Of a stretch of 64,000 nucleotides of DNA, positions 30,975-42,878 are shown in pieces. The first letter of the stretch is position 1; each line of letters begins with the position of its first letter. Source of the stretch: Sphingomonas_R arantia (GTDB taxonomy: Bacteria > Pseudomonadota > Alphaproteobacteria > Sphingomonadales > Sphingomonadaceae). Both the position numbers and the translations under genes were made by a program. Under the pieces are notes generated by a model, which was given only the letters and a program-made list of their open reading frames with translations, made no database searches and was not told the DNA's origin. The DNA is taken from the NCBI RefSeq assembly GCF_042682045.1, contig NZ_JBHUGS010000001.1:744001-808000 (forward strand), given 5' to 3'.

Positions 30975-31213
30975 GACGGTTGATCCTGGTCCTGACGGTC
31001 TGTGCCGCGCTGACGGCATGCGGGCGGCGCGAGGCGTTGCAGCCGGCGGAGGGCGCGTCGCTGCCCGTCGCACCGGCGCAGGCGCGCGTGCAGCCGACGG
31101 TCGACGACCTGCTGACGCCGACGCCCAGCGCGCGGCCGGACCGTAGCGAGGAAGTGTTGCGCAAGTCGGAGATCCGCCAGGACGACCGCTTCGACCTGCC
31201 GCCGCAGCGGTGA
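30971..31213 (+). CDS. Small lipoprotein (LptM/YifL-like)
   Basis: An 80-residue lipoprotein with lipobox LTAC after a short signal ([17 protein letters not shown]) and a hydrophilic proline-rich tail. Small lipoproteins of this kind next to lysine-pathway genes (upstream of dapF in E. coli, upstream of lysA here) include LptM, which helps assemble the LPS translocon LptDE. Overlaps argH by four bases and ends seven bases before lysA, so it is part of the operon. Assignment rests on position and lipobox. Confidence 0.7.
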   Translation: MRRLILVLTVCAALTACGRREALQPAEGASLPVAPAQARVQPTVDDLLTPTPSARPDRSEEVLRKSEIRQDDRFDLPPQR

Positions 31214-31220
31214 CGCGCGC

Positions 31221-32504
31221 ATGAACCATTTCGAACTGCGCGGCGGCGTGATGCATGTCGAGGACGTGTCGCTGCCGACATTGGCGGCGGCAGTCGGGAC
31301 GCCGGTCTATGTTTATTCCACCGCCACGATCCTGCGCCATATCGCGGTGCTGCGCGAAGGGCTGCGTCAGGCGGAGAGCGGTCCGGACGGCCCGTGGATC
31401 GCGTTTGCGGTGAAGGCGAACCCCAACCGCGCGGTGCTGGCGACGATGGCGCGCGCGGGCCTCGGCGCCGACGTGGTGTCGGGGGGCGAGTTGCTGCGCG
31501 CGCTGGCGGCGGGCATCCCGGCGGACCGGATCGTGTTCTCGGGCGTGGGCAAGACCGCCGACGAGATGGCGCTGGCGCTGACCCACGGCGTCGGCCAGTT
31601 CAACGTGGAAAGCGAGCCCGAGGCGGCGACGCTGTCCGCGGTTGCGACGCGGTTGGGGATGACGGCGCGGGTCGCGTACCGGATCAATCCGGATGTCGAT
31701 GCCGGCACGCATGCCAAGATTTCGACGGGCAAGTCGGACAACAAGTTCGGCATCCCGTACGACACCGCGGTCGCGGCCTATGGGCGAGCGGCGGCGTTGC
31801 CGGGGCTGCGCGTGCAGGGCGTGGCGGTGCATATCGGCAGCCAGCTGACCGACCTGAAGCCGCTGGAGGCGGCGTTCGTGCGGGTCGGCGGGCTGATCGG
31901 CGAGTTGCGCGCGGCGGGGCATGTGATCGTGACGGCGGACCTGGGCGGTGGGCTCGGCGTGCCGTACGATCCGTCGCATCCCGCGCCGCCGAGCCCGGGC
32001 GATTACGGCGCGATGGTGGCGCGGGTGACGCGCGGCTGGAACGTGCGGCTGATGTTCGAGCCCGGTCGGCTGATCGTCGGCAATGCCGGCATCCTGCTGT
32101 CCACCGTGGTGCGGGTGAAGGAGGGGTCGACGAGCCCCTGGGTCATCTTGGACGCGGCGATGAACGACCTGCTGCGGCCCAGCCTGTACGATGCATGGCA
32201 CGATATCCAAGCGGTCGCCCCGGGCGGGGAACGGTTCGTCGCCAACGTAGTCGGCCCCGTCTGCGAAAGCGGCGATACCTTCGCTACGGGGCGGGACATG
32301 GACATGGTGGCGGAGGGCGACCTGGTCGCGTTCATGACCGCCGGTGCCTATGGCGCGACGATGGCGAGCACGTACAACAGCCGTGCGCTGACGCCCGAAG
32401 TCCTGGTCGACGGCGCGGAGTGGGCGGTGGTCCGCGCGCGCCAGCCGATCGAAACGCTCATCGCAGCCGACACGCTGCCGCCCTGGTTGGAGGAACAAGC
32501 ATGA
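31221..32504 (+). CDS. lysA: Diaminopimelate decarboxylase
   Basis: A 427-residue PLP enzyme of fold III giving L-lysine from meso-diaminopimelate. The PLP lysine is in FAVKANPNRAVL, the phosphate-binding glycine loop is in DLGGGLGVPYD, with EPGRLIVGNAG, and VGPVCESGD supplies the substrate cysteine; GAYGATMASTYN is the second tyrosine region. Its TGA overlaps the galU ATG. Confidence 0.97.
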   Translation: MNHFELRGGVMHVEDVSLPTLAAAVGTPVYVYSTATILRHIAVLREGLRQAESGPDGPWIAFAVKANPNRAVLATMARAGLGADVVSGGELLRALAAGIPADRIVFSGVGKTADEMALALTHGVGQFNVESEPEAATLSAVATRLGMTARVAYRINPDVDAGTHAKISTGKSDNKFGIPYDTAVAAYGRAAALPGLRVQGVAVHIGSQLTDLKPLEAAFVRVGGLIGELRAAGHVIVTADLGGGLGVPYDPSHPAPPSPGDYGAMVARVTRGWNVRLMFEPGRLIVGNAGILLSTVVRVKEGSTSPWVILDAAMNDLLRPSLYDAWHDIQAVAPGGERFVANVVGPVCESGDTFATGRDMDMVAEGDLVAFMTAGAYGATMASTYNSRALTPEVLVDGAEWAVVRARQPIETLIAADTLPPWLEEQA

Positions 32505-33367
32505 CCCAAGTCCGCACCGCCGTCTTCCCCGTCGCCGGCCTCGGCACGCGGTTCCTGCCCGCGACCAAGGCGGTGCCCAAGGAGATGCTGCCGGTCGTCG
32601 ACAAGCCGCTGATCCAATATGCGGTGGACGAGGCACTGGCCGCCGGGATCGAGACGATGGTGTTCGTCACCGGGCGCGGGAAGGGTGCGATCGAGGACTA
32701 TTTCGACATCGCGTTCGAGCTGGAATCGACGCTGCACGCGCGCGCCAAGCATGCGATCCTTGAGTCGCTGGAAGGCACGCGGCTGGCCCCCGGCAACGTG
32801 GCGTTCGTGCGGCAGCAGGAGCCACTGGGCCTGGGCCATGCGGTGTGGTGCGCGCGGCATTTCATCGAGAACCAGCCGTTCGCCGTGCTGCTGGCCGACG
32901 AGCTGCTGTGGAACCCGGGCAATCCCTGCCTGAAGCAGATGGCCGAGACGCAGGACGCCAAGGGCGGCAACGTGATCGCCGTGCTGGAGGTGCCGCATGC
33001 CCATACGAGCCGCTACGGCATCGTGTCGCCCGGCGTGGTCGAAGGCGACGTGACGGAAGTGCTTGGGCTGGTCGAGAAGCCGAAGCCCGAGGACGCGCCG
33101 TCCCGGCTGGCGGCGATCGGCCGCTACATCCTGCAGCCCGAGGTGATGGAACTGCTCGGGCGCCAGGAAGCGGGTGCCGGCGGTGAGATCCAGCTGACCG
33201 ACGCGATGGCGAAACTGATCGGCGTGCAGCCGTTCCACGCGCAGACCTTCGTCGGCCAGCGCCACGACTGCGGCGACAAGGCGGGCTTCATCCAGGCCAA
33301 CATCGCGCTGGCGCTGGAGAATGCGGAGATCGGTCCGGTGATCCGGGAGTATCTGAAGGGGCTGTAA
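32501..33367 (+). CDS. galU: UTP-glucose-1-phosphate uridylyltransferase
   Basis: A 288-residue nucleotidyltransferase making UDP-glucose for polysaccharides and glycolipids. PVAGLGTRFLPATKAVPKEM is the nucleotide-binding signature, LLADELL holds the metal Asp, and GRYILQPEVMELL and GEIQLTDAM are further family blocks. Good GGAGG ribosome site; four-base overlap with lysA. Last gene of the argH operon. Confidence 0.96.
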   Translation: MTQVRTAVFPVAGLGTRFLPATKAVPKEMLPVVDKPLIQYAVDEALAAGIETMVFVTGRGKGAIEDYFDIAFELESTLHARAKHAILESLEGTRLAPGNVAFVRQQEPLGLGHAVWCARHFIENQPFAVLLADELLWNPGNPCLKQMAETQDAKGGNVIAVLEVPHAHTSRYGIVSPGVVEGDVTEVLGLVEKPKPEDAPSRLAAIGRYILQPEVMELLGRQEAGAGGEIQLTDAMAKLIGVQPFHAQTFVGQRHDCGDKAGFIQANIALALENAEIGPVIREYLKGL

Positions 33368-33410
33368 CGGCTCGGCTCCGCAAGGCGCCGTGCCGGTTTG
33401 TCGTCCGGCG

Positions 33411-34082
33411 CTAGCGGGTGAAGAGGAAGCCGACGACGAAGACGAAGACGGCTCCCTCCAATATGCCGACCGAAACGATGCCGGCCGCGCGGAGAGGACC
33501 GATGGCGAGGACCTTGGCGAACCAGCGGGCCTCGACCGACCAGTAGTTGACGATGCCGAGCAGCAACAGGATGTGCCCGGCGCTGCGGGCCTGCGGATGC
33601 CCGTCCATGCCGAGGCTGGTCCCGATGCTGACGGCGAGCGCGAAGACCGCCGCGGGGTAGCATTGTTCGTAGAAGGGCTGGCGCAGCGCGCCGCGGTCGA
33701 GCGCGATCCCGCTGCGTCGCACCAGTCGCGCGGCGAGAAAAAGCGGAAACGACGCGAACACGATGACGCGCAGGACAAGCGCGCTGCCATTGTCGCTGAC
33801 CAGCCCGGCCAGGCCGTGGCGGTTCGCGATGATCTCGTCCGTCTGGCCGAGGACCGTCGCGACGCTGTGCGCGAGGAGGAGGGCGAGGGCGAGGAACAGC
33901 GGGGGACTCAGCAAGGCGGCATATTGCTGATCGTCGGGGAGCGCGGCTTCACGCTCGATCTGTTCCATGATTTCGATCGGCCGGAAGACCGCTCGCCATA
34001 GGGTCAGTGGAAAGAACAGCAGCCAGCTCATCACTTCGTAGAGAAGTTCGTCGAGCGAGTTCAGCCACTTCATGAAATCCAT
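33411..34082 (-). CDS. Multi-pass membrane protein, unknown
   Basis: A 223-residue protein with about five hydrophobic segments after an N-terminal amphipathic start (MDFMKWLNSLDELLYEVMSWLLFFPLTLW, in part). A soluble loop at residues ~35-55 (EQIEREAALPDDQQYAAL) precedes the helices. The look is that of Yip1/permease-like proteins common in alphaproteobacteria, without a known function. Convergent with galU. Confidence 0.7.
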   Translation of the reverse strand: MDFMKWLNSLDELLYEVMSWLLFFPLTLWRAVFRPIEIMEQIEREAALPDDQQYAALLSPPLFLALALLLAHSVATVLGQTDEIIANRHGLAGLVSDNGSALVLRVIVFASFPLFLAARLVRRSGIALDRGALRQPFYEQCYPAAVFALAVSIGTSLGMDGHPQARSAGHILLLLGIVNYWSVEARWFAKVLAIGPLRAAGIVSVGILEGAVFVFVVGFLFTR

Positions 34083-34318
34083 ACGGCATCATGCGAGATG
34101 CGTCGAACAGGCGCAACCGCGGATCGACATGCGACTAAAGTCGATAGCTTGGGATGGGGGATGATGGTTGTAGTCGTGATATCATCGAGCCGTAATAGTT
34201 CTGCTATTCGTGGTTAGCGGCGCTGGATCGCAGTCGAAACGATGGACGCTATGGTTCGATGGGCATATGTTCTGCGTACGATATTGTTGGGGCCAGTATC
34301 GGGACGGAGACATTCGCG

Positions 34319-35131
34319 ATGCGCAGCGTGAGAATGATGACGGTTATGACCGTTTCGATCCTGGCTACGGCCGTACCGACCGGGGCGTTCGGGCAGACGA
34401 CCGGTCTGGAAGACATGGTCGGCGCACGGGCCGGGCAGGCGGAGGGCGAACTGCAGCGTCGCGGCTATGTGAACACGGGCGGGTCGAAGGGCGACGATCG
34501 AAGCTACACCAACTGGTGGAGTGCGGCGCGCGGCCGGTGCGTGGCGATCGCGACGATGAACGGGCGGTACGACTCGATCACGCCGACCAGCCCACCGGAT
34601 TGCCGGAAACCGGCCAATGCCCGCCCGGTGACCGACTATGCGGAGCGCCCCGCCTATCGTCCCGGCCGACCGTCTGCCGCGCGCGACGACGACCAGCCTT
34701 TGGTGGATGGCCGGGCCGTCAGTCTCGGCCTCGTCTGCTTCGGTGACGGGACGCGCGACGGGATCGCCAGCGGGACGTCGTGGACGTGGAACAGCCGGCG
34801 GGATCGGTACGAATATGGGCGGTACAACGAGACGCGGACCGAGCAGTTCGACGCGTCGCTGACCGTGCAGACTTGGGACGGCGGGGGGCGCATCCGCCTG
34901 CCCAAATCGCTGGTGCCGCCGCTCCATTCGCGCGGGAGCGACGGCTGGTGGGATCTGTCCGATGTCATGGTGGGTCCCGATACGATCCGGGCGACGTACC
35001 GGCTCAACGGTATGAACAAGCCGAAGGTCACGATCGACCGTCGCACCGGGCGGATCACCGTCAAGGGCTTCTCCGACTATGGGTTCCGCGGGACGTGCGA
35101 CACGATCGGGCATGAGCAGCGCCGGTTCTGA
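34319..35131 (+). CDS. Secreted protein, unknown
   Basis: A 270-residue protein with a signal peptide (SILATAVPTGAFG then Q). The first half holds a pattern GARAGQAEGELQRRGYVN ... YTNWWSAARGRCVAIAT, suggesting a small repeat related to inhibitor-like domains; the second half is beta-rich with two cysteines (VCFGDG, GTCDTIG) that may pair. Start 34319 is picked to keep the signal peptide. A ~235-base AT-richer gap precedes it, with no other gene seen. Convergent with dctD three bases away. Confidence 0.65.
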   Translation: MRSVRMMTVMTVSILATAVPTGAFGQTTGLEDMVGARAGQAEGELQRRGYVNTGGSKGDDRSYTNWWSAARGRCVAIATMNGRYDSITPTSPPDCRKPANARPVTDYAERPAYRPGRPSAARDDDQPLVDGRAVSLGLVCFGDGTRDGIASGTSWTWNSRRDRYEYGRYNETRTEQFDASLTVQTWDGGGRIRLPKSLVPPLHSRGSDGWWDLSDVMVGPDTIRATYRLNGMNKPKVTIDRRTGRITVKGFSDYGFRGTCDTIGHEQRRF

Positions 35132-35133
35132 CT

Positions 35134-36461
<1,328 letters not shown>

Positions 36462-36465
<4 letters not shown>

Positions 36466-38288
36466 GTGGTGACCCGGACGAGCGTGGCGCGGAACGCCGC
36501 GCCGCCGAGCGGGGAGGCGACCGGTTCGAGCGTGCCGCCGAATTCGGTCATGATATCGCGCGCGATGCCGAGACCGAGCCCGAGGCCGTCCGCGCGGCCG
36601 GTGATGAACGGTTCGAACAGCGTGTCGAGCAGGTCGGGCGCGATGCCGGGGCCGTTGTCCGCGATCAGGATGGCGACGGTGTCGTCCTGCGCCACGATCG
36701 ACAGGCGGACGCGCGCGTCGGGTCGGCCGGTGACCGCCTCCAGCGCGTTCTGGAGCAGGTTGACCAGCACCTGTTCCAGCCGGACGCGGCCGGCGCGGAC
36801 GGTGGGGAGCGGGCCGGCGGGCAAAGCGCGTTCGAGCAGGACGCCGGCGGCGCGGAACCGGTCGCCGATCAGCAGGTGCGTGCCGTCGAGCACGTCGGCG
36901 AGTGGCACGGGGCCGACCTCCCGCGTGCCGCGCCGGGCGTAGCGCCGCAGTTCGGCGGTGATCGTGCCGATCCGCGCGGTCAGATCGACGATCGCGGACA
37001 GGTTGCCACGTGCACGGTCGGTGTCGTCGCGATCGAGCAGGGTGGCGGCGTTTTCGGCATAGGTACGGATCGTGGCGACGGGTTGGTTGATCTCGTGCGC
37101 GACGCCGGCGGTGATGGTGCCGATCGAGCCGAGCCGGTTGGCCTGCGCCAGTTCCTCGCGCGCGGCGCGGAAACGGCGGTCGGCGCGCTCGCGTTCGGCG
37201 ACCTCGATGCGGAGCTGGTCGTTGGCGTCGGACAGCTCGATCGTGCGGCGCGCGACCTCCGCCTTCAGCTGTTCGGCGGAGGCACGCGCGCGGGCGGCGC
37301 GGGCGGCGCGCCAGGCCCAGGCGGCGGCGAGCGCGGCGAGCAGCACCGCGAGCACGAAGGTGGCCGAGCGGACTCGCGCGTCCGCGGCGCGGAGGGCGGG
37401 GGCTAGTCCGACGACGTGTAGCAGCCGCCAACCGGGCAGGTCGACCGCGACCGTGCCAACGACGATCGGCTGGCCGCGCCGGTCGTGCCCGCCGGTGCCG
37501 GCGATGGCGAAGGGGGCGGGCGGGAGGGTTTTGTCGCCGAATTGGAGCGAGGCGCGGATTGCGGCACGCTGCGCGGCGGACAGCGGCGCGGTGGTGGTGA
37601 AGCGGAGCGCGGGGTCACTGGCGATCAGCACGATGCCGCGGTGATCGACGACCAGCGTGGTGCCGCCGGCCGCCGCCCAGCTGCGCGCGATGCCCTGGAA
37701 CTCGACCTTCACCACGACGACGCCAAGCACGCGCGGACCGTCCATGATGCGGCGCGCGAGGAAGAGGCCGGCGCGGCCGCTGACGTTGCCGAGCGCGAAA
37801 TATTCGGCGTGACCGGTGCGGATCGCCTGCACGAAATAGGGGCGGAAGCCGTAGGTCCGCGCGACGAAGCTGTCGGCGCGGCCGGCGTTGGAGGCGGCGA
37901 CGGTGAAGCCCGCCGGGTCAATCGCGTAGATCGCCGAGGCCCCGGTGCGCGCGGCGAGCAAGGCGAGCTTACCGTCGAGGCGGCGGGCGGCGGGGGAGGC
38001 ATCCGACCGGGTCTTCATCGCGGCGCGGACGTCGGGATATTCATCGAGCACCAGCGGGAGCAGCCGGAATTTCTGGAGTTCGCTTTCGAGCAGGCGGGCG
38101 TGGGTGCGGGCGGCACGCATCGATTCCGCGGTCTGCGTGGCGACGGCCGCGCGCCGGGCGACCGCGCCGAACCCGACCGCGAAAGCCAGCAGCACGAGCA
38201 GCAGGAAGGCGGGGAGGATCAGTCGCCGGGAAACAAGGGCAAGGCGCGGCATGTGCGCTGAATACCGCACAAATGCCGTCTTGCCCAT
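36462..38288 (-). CDS. dctB: C4-dicarboxylate sensor histidine kinase DctB
   Basis: A 608-residue kinase. Two membrane helices (residues ~22-45 and ~300-325) flank a periplasmic double-PAS sensor of ~260 residues, with FVARTYGFRPYF and ASDPALRFTT typical of DctB. A coiled coil follows, then the HisKA box GVAHEINQPVATIRTYAENA and the ATPase (LLQNALEA, IADNGPGIAP, GLGLGLGIARDI). The ATG at 38288 has GGAG six bases before it; the internal ATG at 38252 has none. It phosphorylates the coupled DctD. Confidence 0.92.
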
Positions 38289-38368
38289 GCGTAACTCCGC
38301 ACGGGTCTGCGGGATGTCCAGGCCCCGGCGAGGATTAACGCGTTGTTATAAATGGATAATAGGGCGGT

Positions 38369-38383
38369 CGAGATTTGATCTCG
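38369..38383. promoter_or_regulatory. Dyad in the dctA-dctB intergenic region
   Basis: CGAGAT-TTG-ATCTCG is an exact inverted repeat about 85 bases upstream of dctA. AT-rich sequence (TTATAAATGGATAATAGGG) just before it could supply a -10 element. I saw no clear GG-N10-GC sigma-54 promoter in 38289-38467. It is a candidate DctD site. Confidence 0.4.
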
Positions 38384-38467
38384 GCATCGTGTGGAAAACG
38401 CGTCATTGTCGCCGTCAGATCGAAGGACGCTCAATCGAGGCGTCCCTGAAGAGGATGGACGAGGTCG

Positions 38468-39814
38468 ATGATCGCACAGGATTATGCCGTAGCCGAGGCG
38501 CCGAAGCGCGGACGGATATGGAGCCAGCTTTATTTCCAGGTGGTCGTCGCGATCATCCTGGGCGCGTTGCTCGGGCATTTCTACCCGGCGACGGGCGAGG
38601 CGCTGAAACCGCTGGGTGACGGGTTCATCAAGCTGGTGAAGATGATCATCTCGCCGGTCATCTTCCTGACCGTCGTCACCGGCATCGCGGGCATGCGCGA
38701 ACTGGGTTCGGTCGGCCGCGTGGCGGGCAAGGCGTTCGCCTATTTCCTGTTCTTTTCGACGCTGGCGCTGGTCGTCGGCCTGGTGGTCGCCAATGTGGTG
38801 CAGCCGGGCGCGGGGATGAACATCGATGTCGCCTCGCTCGATACCGGTGCGATCAGCGATTATGCCGCCAAGGCTCATGAGACGACGATCACCGGCTTCC
38901 TGCTGTCGATCATCCCGACGACGCTGGTCAGCGCGTTCGTGGACGGCAACATCCTGCAGATCCTGTTCATCGCGATCCTGTTCGGCATCGCGCTGTCGCT
39001 GGTGGGTGAGCCCGCCAGGCCGATCCAGAACGCGTTCGAGCGGCTCGGCCTGATCGTGTTCCGACTGGTCGGCATCCTGATGCGGGCCGCGCCGATCGGT
39101 GCGTTCGGCGCGATCGCGTTCACGATCGGCAAGTACGGGATCGAGAGCCTCAAGAATCTCGGCATGCTGGTCGCGACCTTCTACCTGACGTCGGCGCTGT
39201 TCGTGCTGGTCGTGCTGGGTGCGGTGTGCTGGATGAACGGCTTCTCGATCCTGAAGCTGATCCGGTACCTGAAGGCCGAACTGCTGCTGGTGCTGGGGAC
39301 GTCGTCGTCCGAGGCGGCGCTGCCCAACCTGATCACCAAGATGGAGGCCGCGGGCTGCGAGAAGTCGGTCGTCGGGCTCGTCGTGCCGACCGGGTATTCG
39401 TTCAACCTGGACGGGACCAACATCTACATGACGCTGGCCGCGCTGTTCATCGCGCAGGCGTGCAATGTGGACCTGACGCTGGGACAGGAGCTTTCGCTGC
39501 TCGCCGTCGCGATGATCTCGTCCAAGGGTGCCGCGGGCGTCACGGGCGCCGGGTTCATCACGCTGGCCGCCACGCTGTCGATCGTGCCGACCGTGCCGCT
39601 GGCCGGCATGGCGCTGATCCTGGGTGTCGACCGGTTCATGTCCGAATGTCGTTCGCTCACCAACTTCATCGGCAACGCGGTGGCCACGGTGGTCGTCGCG
39701 CGGTGGGAGAATGCGCTCGACAAGGATGCGCTGCATGCAGCACTCGACGGGCGGGCGCCTGCTCCGAAGTCTGACCCGGTCGTGACCGCGGCACCGCAGC
39801 TGGCGCGTCCGTAA
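38468..39814 (+). CDS. dctA: C4-dicarboxylate transporter DctA
   Basis: A 448-residue sodium/proton-dicarboxylate symporter of the DAACS family. It has eight membrane helices, the serine-rich reentrant loop [19 protein letters not shown], and the [19 protein letters not shown] block for cation/substrate binding. Takes up succinate, fumarate and malate. Divergent from its sensor-regulator pair, with 179 bases between; followed by a porin and a KgtP-like carrier. Confidence 0.96.
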   Translation: MIAQDYAVAEAPKRGRIWSQLYFQVVVAIILGALLGHFYPATGEALKPLGDGFIKLVKMIISPVIFLTVVTGIAGMRELGSVGRVAGKAFAYFLFFSTLALVVGLVVANVVQPGAGMNIDVASLDTGAISDYAAKAHETTITGFLLSIIPTTLVSAFVDGNILQILFIAILFGIALSLVGEPARPIQNAFERLGLIVFRLVGILMRAAPIGAFGAIAFTIGKYGIESLKNLGMLVATFYLTSALFVLVVLGAVCWMNGFSILKLIRYLKAELLLVLGTSSSEAALPNLITKMEAAGCEKSVVGLVVPTGYSFNLDGTNIYMTLAALFIAQACNVDLTLGQELSLLAVAMISSKGAAGVTGAGFITLAATLSIVPTVPLAGMALILGVDRFMSECRSLTNFIGNAVATVVVARWENALDKDALHAALDGRAPAPKSDPVVTAAPQLARP

Positions 39815-39875
39815 GCCTTGCTTCCTGCGCGGCGTTCATGGGGCGCCGCGACATTGTTTTTGCGATTGGATACAG

Positions 39876-41399
39876 ATGATGATCCGACCCTTCATGCTGG
39901 GGACGGCGTTCTGTGCGCTCGTCCCGACCTCCGCCTTCGCCGCCGTCGATGCCGCTGCGGCTGACATCGCTCAGGTGAGCGCGGCCGCCCCCGGGGACCG
40001 GGGCGAGGCACGGGCGCCCGCGACCCTCATCGCCGAGGGTTATCCGGCCAATGCGTCGGGCGACGGCGTGACGAACAACGGCTATAATCTGTCGCGCTGG
40101 GCCGAGGACTGGCGCGTCTACCGCGACCCGGCGAAGCGCGACGATTTCCTCGACAGCCTGAAATATGTACCGATCACCGCGGACGGGAACATCTACGCCA
40201 CGTTCAGCGGCGAGCTTCGGCTGCGGATGAACCTGACGACCAATCCCGGCCTGCGGAAGGCCGAGGCGCAGCGGCAGGACATCAACCGCATCGTCGGCGG
40301 CGTTGACCTGCATTTGGGGCCGAACCTGCGCGTGTTCGGCGAGGTCGGACATGCCGGCATTGACGGACAGAATCTGGGCACGCCGGCCGCCAACCTGCGG
40401 AACGACTTCGCGGTCCAGCAGCTGTTCGTCGAGGCGCGTGGCAATATCGCCGGGCTGGACAGCGGGATCCGCGTCGGACGGCAGGAGTTCATCGACGGAT
40501 CCAACCTGCTGACGTCGGCGCGCGACAACAACACGTTGCGGTTCGTGCTGAACGGTGTGCGTGCCTATGCGCGCGGCAAGGTGGCGCGGGTCGACCTGTT
40601 CGACTTCACCTATACGCGTTACGGCACCGAGGGACTGGGCGACGATCCGCGCGACAAGGATCGCCGCTTTTCGGGCGCCGTGGTCGGCTATGCGGTCCCG
40701 ACCGACCTGTTCGGGAAATCGAAGCTGTACCTCGACCCGTTCGTGTATCGTTTGCGGACGCGCGAACAGGTGTGGGGCCCGACCACAGCGCGCGAGGAGC
40801 GGATGTTTGCCGGCGTCCACGCCTGGGGCGATGTGGGGCCGGTGACGATCGACTGGACGGTGAACCACCAGTTCGGGACGTATGACGGCCGCGACATCGA
40901 CGCATGGCAGGCGTTCATCGCGCAGACCTACAAGCTGGGGACATCCGCAACCGCGCCGCGGATCGGCGTGCATCTGGATTATGGTTCGGGCGGCGGATCC
41001 TACGGCACGGGCAAGCTGAAAGTGGCGAGCGGGCTGTTCGGTAACAACATCTACTACAGCTACGGCCTGTTCCTGACGCCGCAGAACTTCATGGGCGTGG
41101 CACCCAATTTCACGTTCAATCCGATCAAGCCGCTGCGCGTGACCGCGGAATATCAGTTCGCCTGGCGACCGAGCGAGACTGACGGCGTGTACCGTGCGAA
41201 CGGCAGCGCCTTTGCCGGCACGGAAACGGTGCGCGGCAAGGAAGTGGGGCAGGTCGCGCGGTTGCAGGCCGTCTGGGCGATCACGCCGCGGCTGTCCTTC
41301 ACCGGGCGGCTCGAGCATCTGAAGGCGGGCGACGCGTTTACGCGCGCGGGATACCGGAACAGCATGTTCGGCGCGGGCTGGATCAGTTTCCGGTTCTGA
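39876..41399 (+). CDS. AlgE-like outer-membrane porin
   Basis: A 507-residue protein with a signal peptide (FCALVPTSAFA) and a C-terminal beta-barrel ending in phenylalanine (AGWISFRF). Alternating strands such as SGELRLRMNLTT, GVDLHLGPNLRVFGEVGH and GIRVGRQEFIDGSNL belong to the alginate-export (AlgE-like) family, whose members pass anionic solutes. Between dctA and a ketoglutarate symporter, so it probably admits dicarboxylates across the outer membrane (inference). Confidence 0.85.
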   Translation: MMIRPFMLGTAFCALVPTSAFAAVDAAAADIAQVSAAAPGDRGEARAPATLIAEGYPANASGDGVTNNGYNLSRWAEDWRVYRDPAKRDDFLDSLKYVPITADGNIYATFSGELRLRMNLTTNPGLRKAEAQRQDINRIVGGVDLHLGPNLRVFGEVGHAGIDGQNLGTPAANLRNDFAVQQLFVEARGNIAGLDSGIRVGRQEFIDGSNLLTSARDNNTLRFVLNGVRAYARGKVARVDLFDFTYTRYGTEGLGDDPRDKDRRFSGAVVGYAVPTDLFGKSKLYLDPFVYRLRTREQVWGPTTAREERMFAGVHAWGDVGPVTIDWTVNHQFGTYDGRDIDAWQAFIAQTYKLGTSATAPRIGVHLDYGSGGGSYGTGKLKVASGLFGNNIYYSYGLFLTPQNFMGVAPNFTFNPIKPLRVTAEYQFAWRPSETDGVYRANGSAFAGTETVRGKEVGQVARLQAVWAITPRLSFTGRLEHLKAGDAFTRAGYRNSMFGAGWISFRF

Positions 41400-41497
41400 G
41401 GCGGCCCGCCTGACGGCGCGGGAAAGGTACCGATCACGGCCGCCGGCTTTGCGCGCCGGCAGCGGATGCGGCAGAAGATCGATTCAGGGAGAATGAC

Positions 41498-42802
41498 ATG
41501 ACGGCCACCGACATGGGCCATGCGCCCCCCGATCGCGGGATGCGATTGAAGTCCATCATCGGCGGATCGACCGGCAATCTGGTCGAATGGTATGACTGGT
41601 ACGTCTATTCCGCGTTCACGCTGTATTTCGCGCCGCATTTCTTTCCGAAGGGCGACCGGACGGCGCAGCTGCTGAGTGCCGCCGCGATCTTTGCGGTCGG
41701 GTTCCTGATGCGGCCGATCGGTGCGTGGATCATGGGCGTCTATGCCGACCGCAAGGGGCGCAAGGCGGGGCTGACACTGTCTGTGACGCTGATGTGCGCG
41801 GGGTCGCTGCTGATCGCGGTGACGCCGGGTTATGAGACGATCGGGGTGATGGCGCCGACGCTGCTGGTGATCGCGCGGCTGATGCAGGGCCTGTCGGTGG
41901 GCGGCGAATATGGCGCGAGTGCGACCTATCTGTCCGAAATGGCGGGCAAGGACCGGCGCGGTTTCTATTCCAGCTTCCAGTATGTGACGCTGATTTCCGG
42001 GCAGCTGCTCGCGATCTGCGTGCTGCTGATCCTGCAGTCGACGATGGCGGAAGCGGAACTGGACGCCTGGGGGTGGCGCATTCCGTTCGCGATCGGCGGC
42101 GTGCTGGCGGTCGTGGTGTTCTACCTGCGCCGCGGGCTGGCCGAGACGCAGAGCTTTACCAAGGCGAAGGCGGAGGGTGCGCCCAAGTCCGGGTTCATGC
42201 AGCTGATCACCAAGCATCCGCGCGAGACCGCGACCGTGATGCTGCTGACCGCCGGCGGTACGCTCGCCTTCTACGCATACTCGATCTACATGCAGAAATT
42301 CCTGGTCAACACGTCCGGGTTCAGCCGCGAGATCGCGTCGCAGATCAATGCCGCGACTCTGTTCGTGTTCATGCTGATCCAGCCGCTGGCGGGCGCCTTG
42401 TCGGACAGGATCGGGCGCAAGCCGTTGATGGTCGGGTTCGGCGTGCTGGGCGTGCTGGCGACCTATCCGATCTTCACCGCGCTGGAGACGACCCGCGATC
42501 CGGTGGTGGCGGGGCTGCTGGTGATGGGCGCGCTGATCATCGTCACGGGCTACACGTCGATCAACGCGGTGGTGAAGGCGGAGCTGTTCCCCGCGCATAT
42601 CCGCGCGCTGGGCGTGGCATTGCCCTATGCGCTGGCCAACACGATCTTCGGCGGAACGGCGGAATATGTCGCGCTGTCGTTCAAGGATTATGGCTGGGAG
42701 CGGGGCTTCTATTGGTACGTCACCGCGATGATCGCGATCTCGCTGGTGGTGTATATCCGGATGCGCGACACGTCGAAAAACAGCCAGATCCTCGAGGATT
42801 GA
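41498..42802 (+). CDS. MHS-family symporter, KgtP-like
   Basis: A 434-residue MFS carrier of the metabolite:H+ symporter type. N-terminal GNLVEWYDWYVYSAF is the hallmark; the MFS loop motif YADRKGRKAGL follows helix 2 and GLSVGGEYGAS marks helix 4. Closest in pattern to alpha-ketoglutarate permease. Likely shares the operon with the porin (98 bases apart). Confidence 0.92.
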   Translation: MTATDMGHAPPDRGMRLKSIIGGSTGNLVEWYDWYVYSAFTLYFAPHFFPKGDRTAQLLSAAAIFAVGFLMRPIGAWIMGVYADRKGRKAGLTLSVTLMCAGSLLIAVTPGYETIGVMAPTLLVIARLMQGLSVGGEYGASATYLSEMAGKDRRGFYSSFQYVTLISGQLLAICVLLILQSTMAEAELDAWGWRIPFAIGGVLAVVVFYLRRGLAETQSFTKAKAEGAPKSGFMQLITKHPRETATVMLLTAGGTLAFYAYSIYMQKFLVNTSGFSREIASQINAATLFVFMLIQPLAGALSDRIGRKPLMVGFGVLGVLATYPIFTALETTRDPVVAGLLVMGALIIVTGYTSINAVVKAELFPAHIRALGVALPYALANTIFGGTAEYVALSFKDYGWERGFYWYVTAMIAISLVVYIRMRDTSKNSQILED

Positions 42803-42878
42803 TCGGTATCAAGTGTGGACCCGTGCGCCGTCCCGAGGTGTTGAGCGACCGAACCAACATCGAAAGGACGGCCGGGCT

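Noticed and set aside
38289..38467. A sigma-54 promoter in front of dctA
   Set aside because: No convincing GG-N10-GC element in the right context; random GG/GC pairs are frequent at this base composition.
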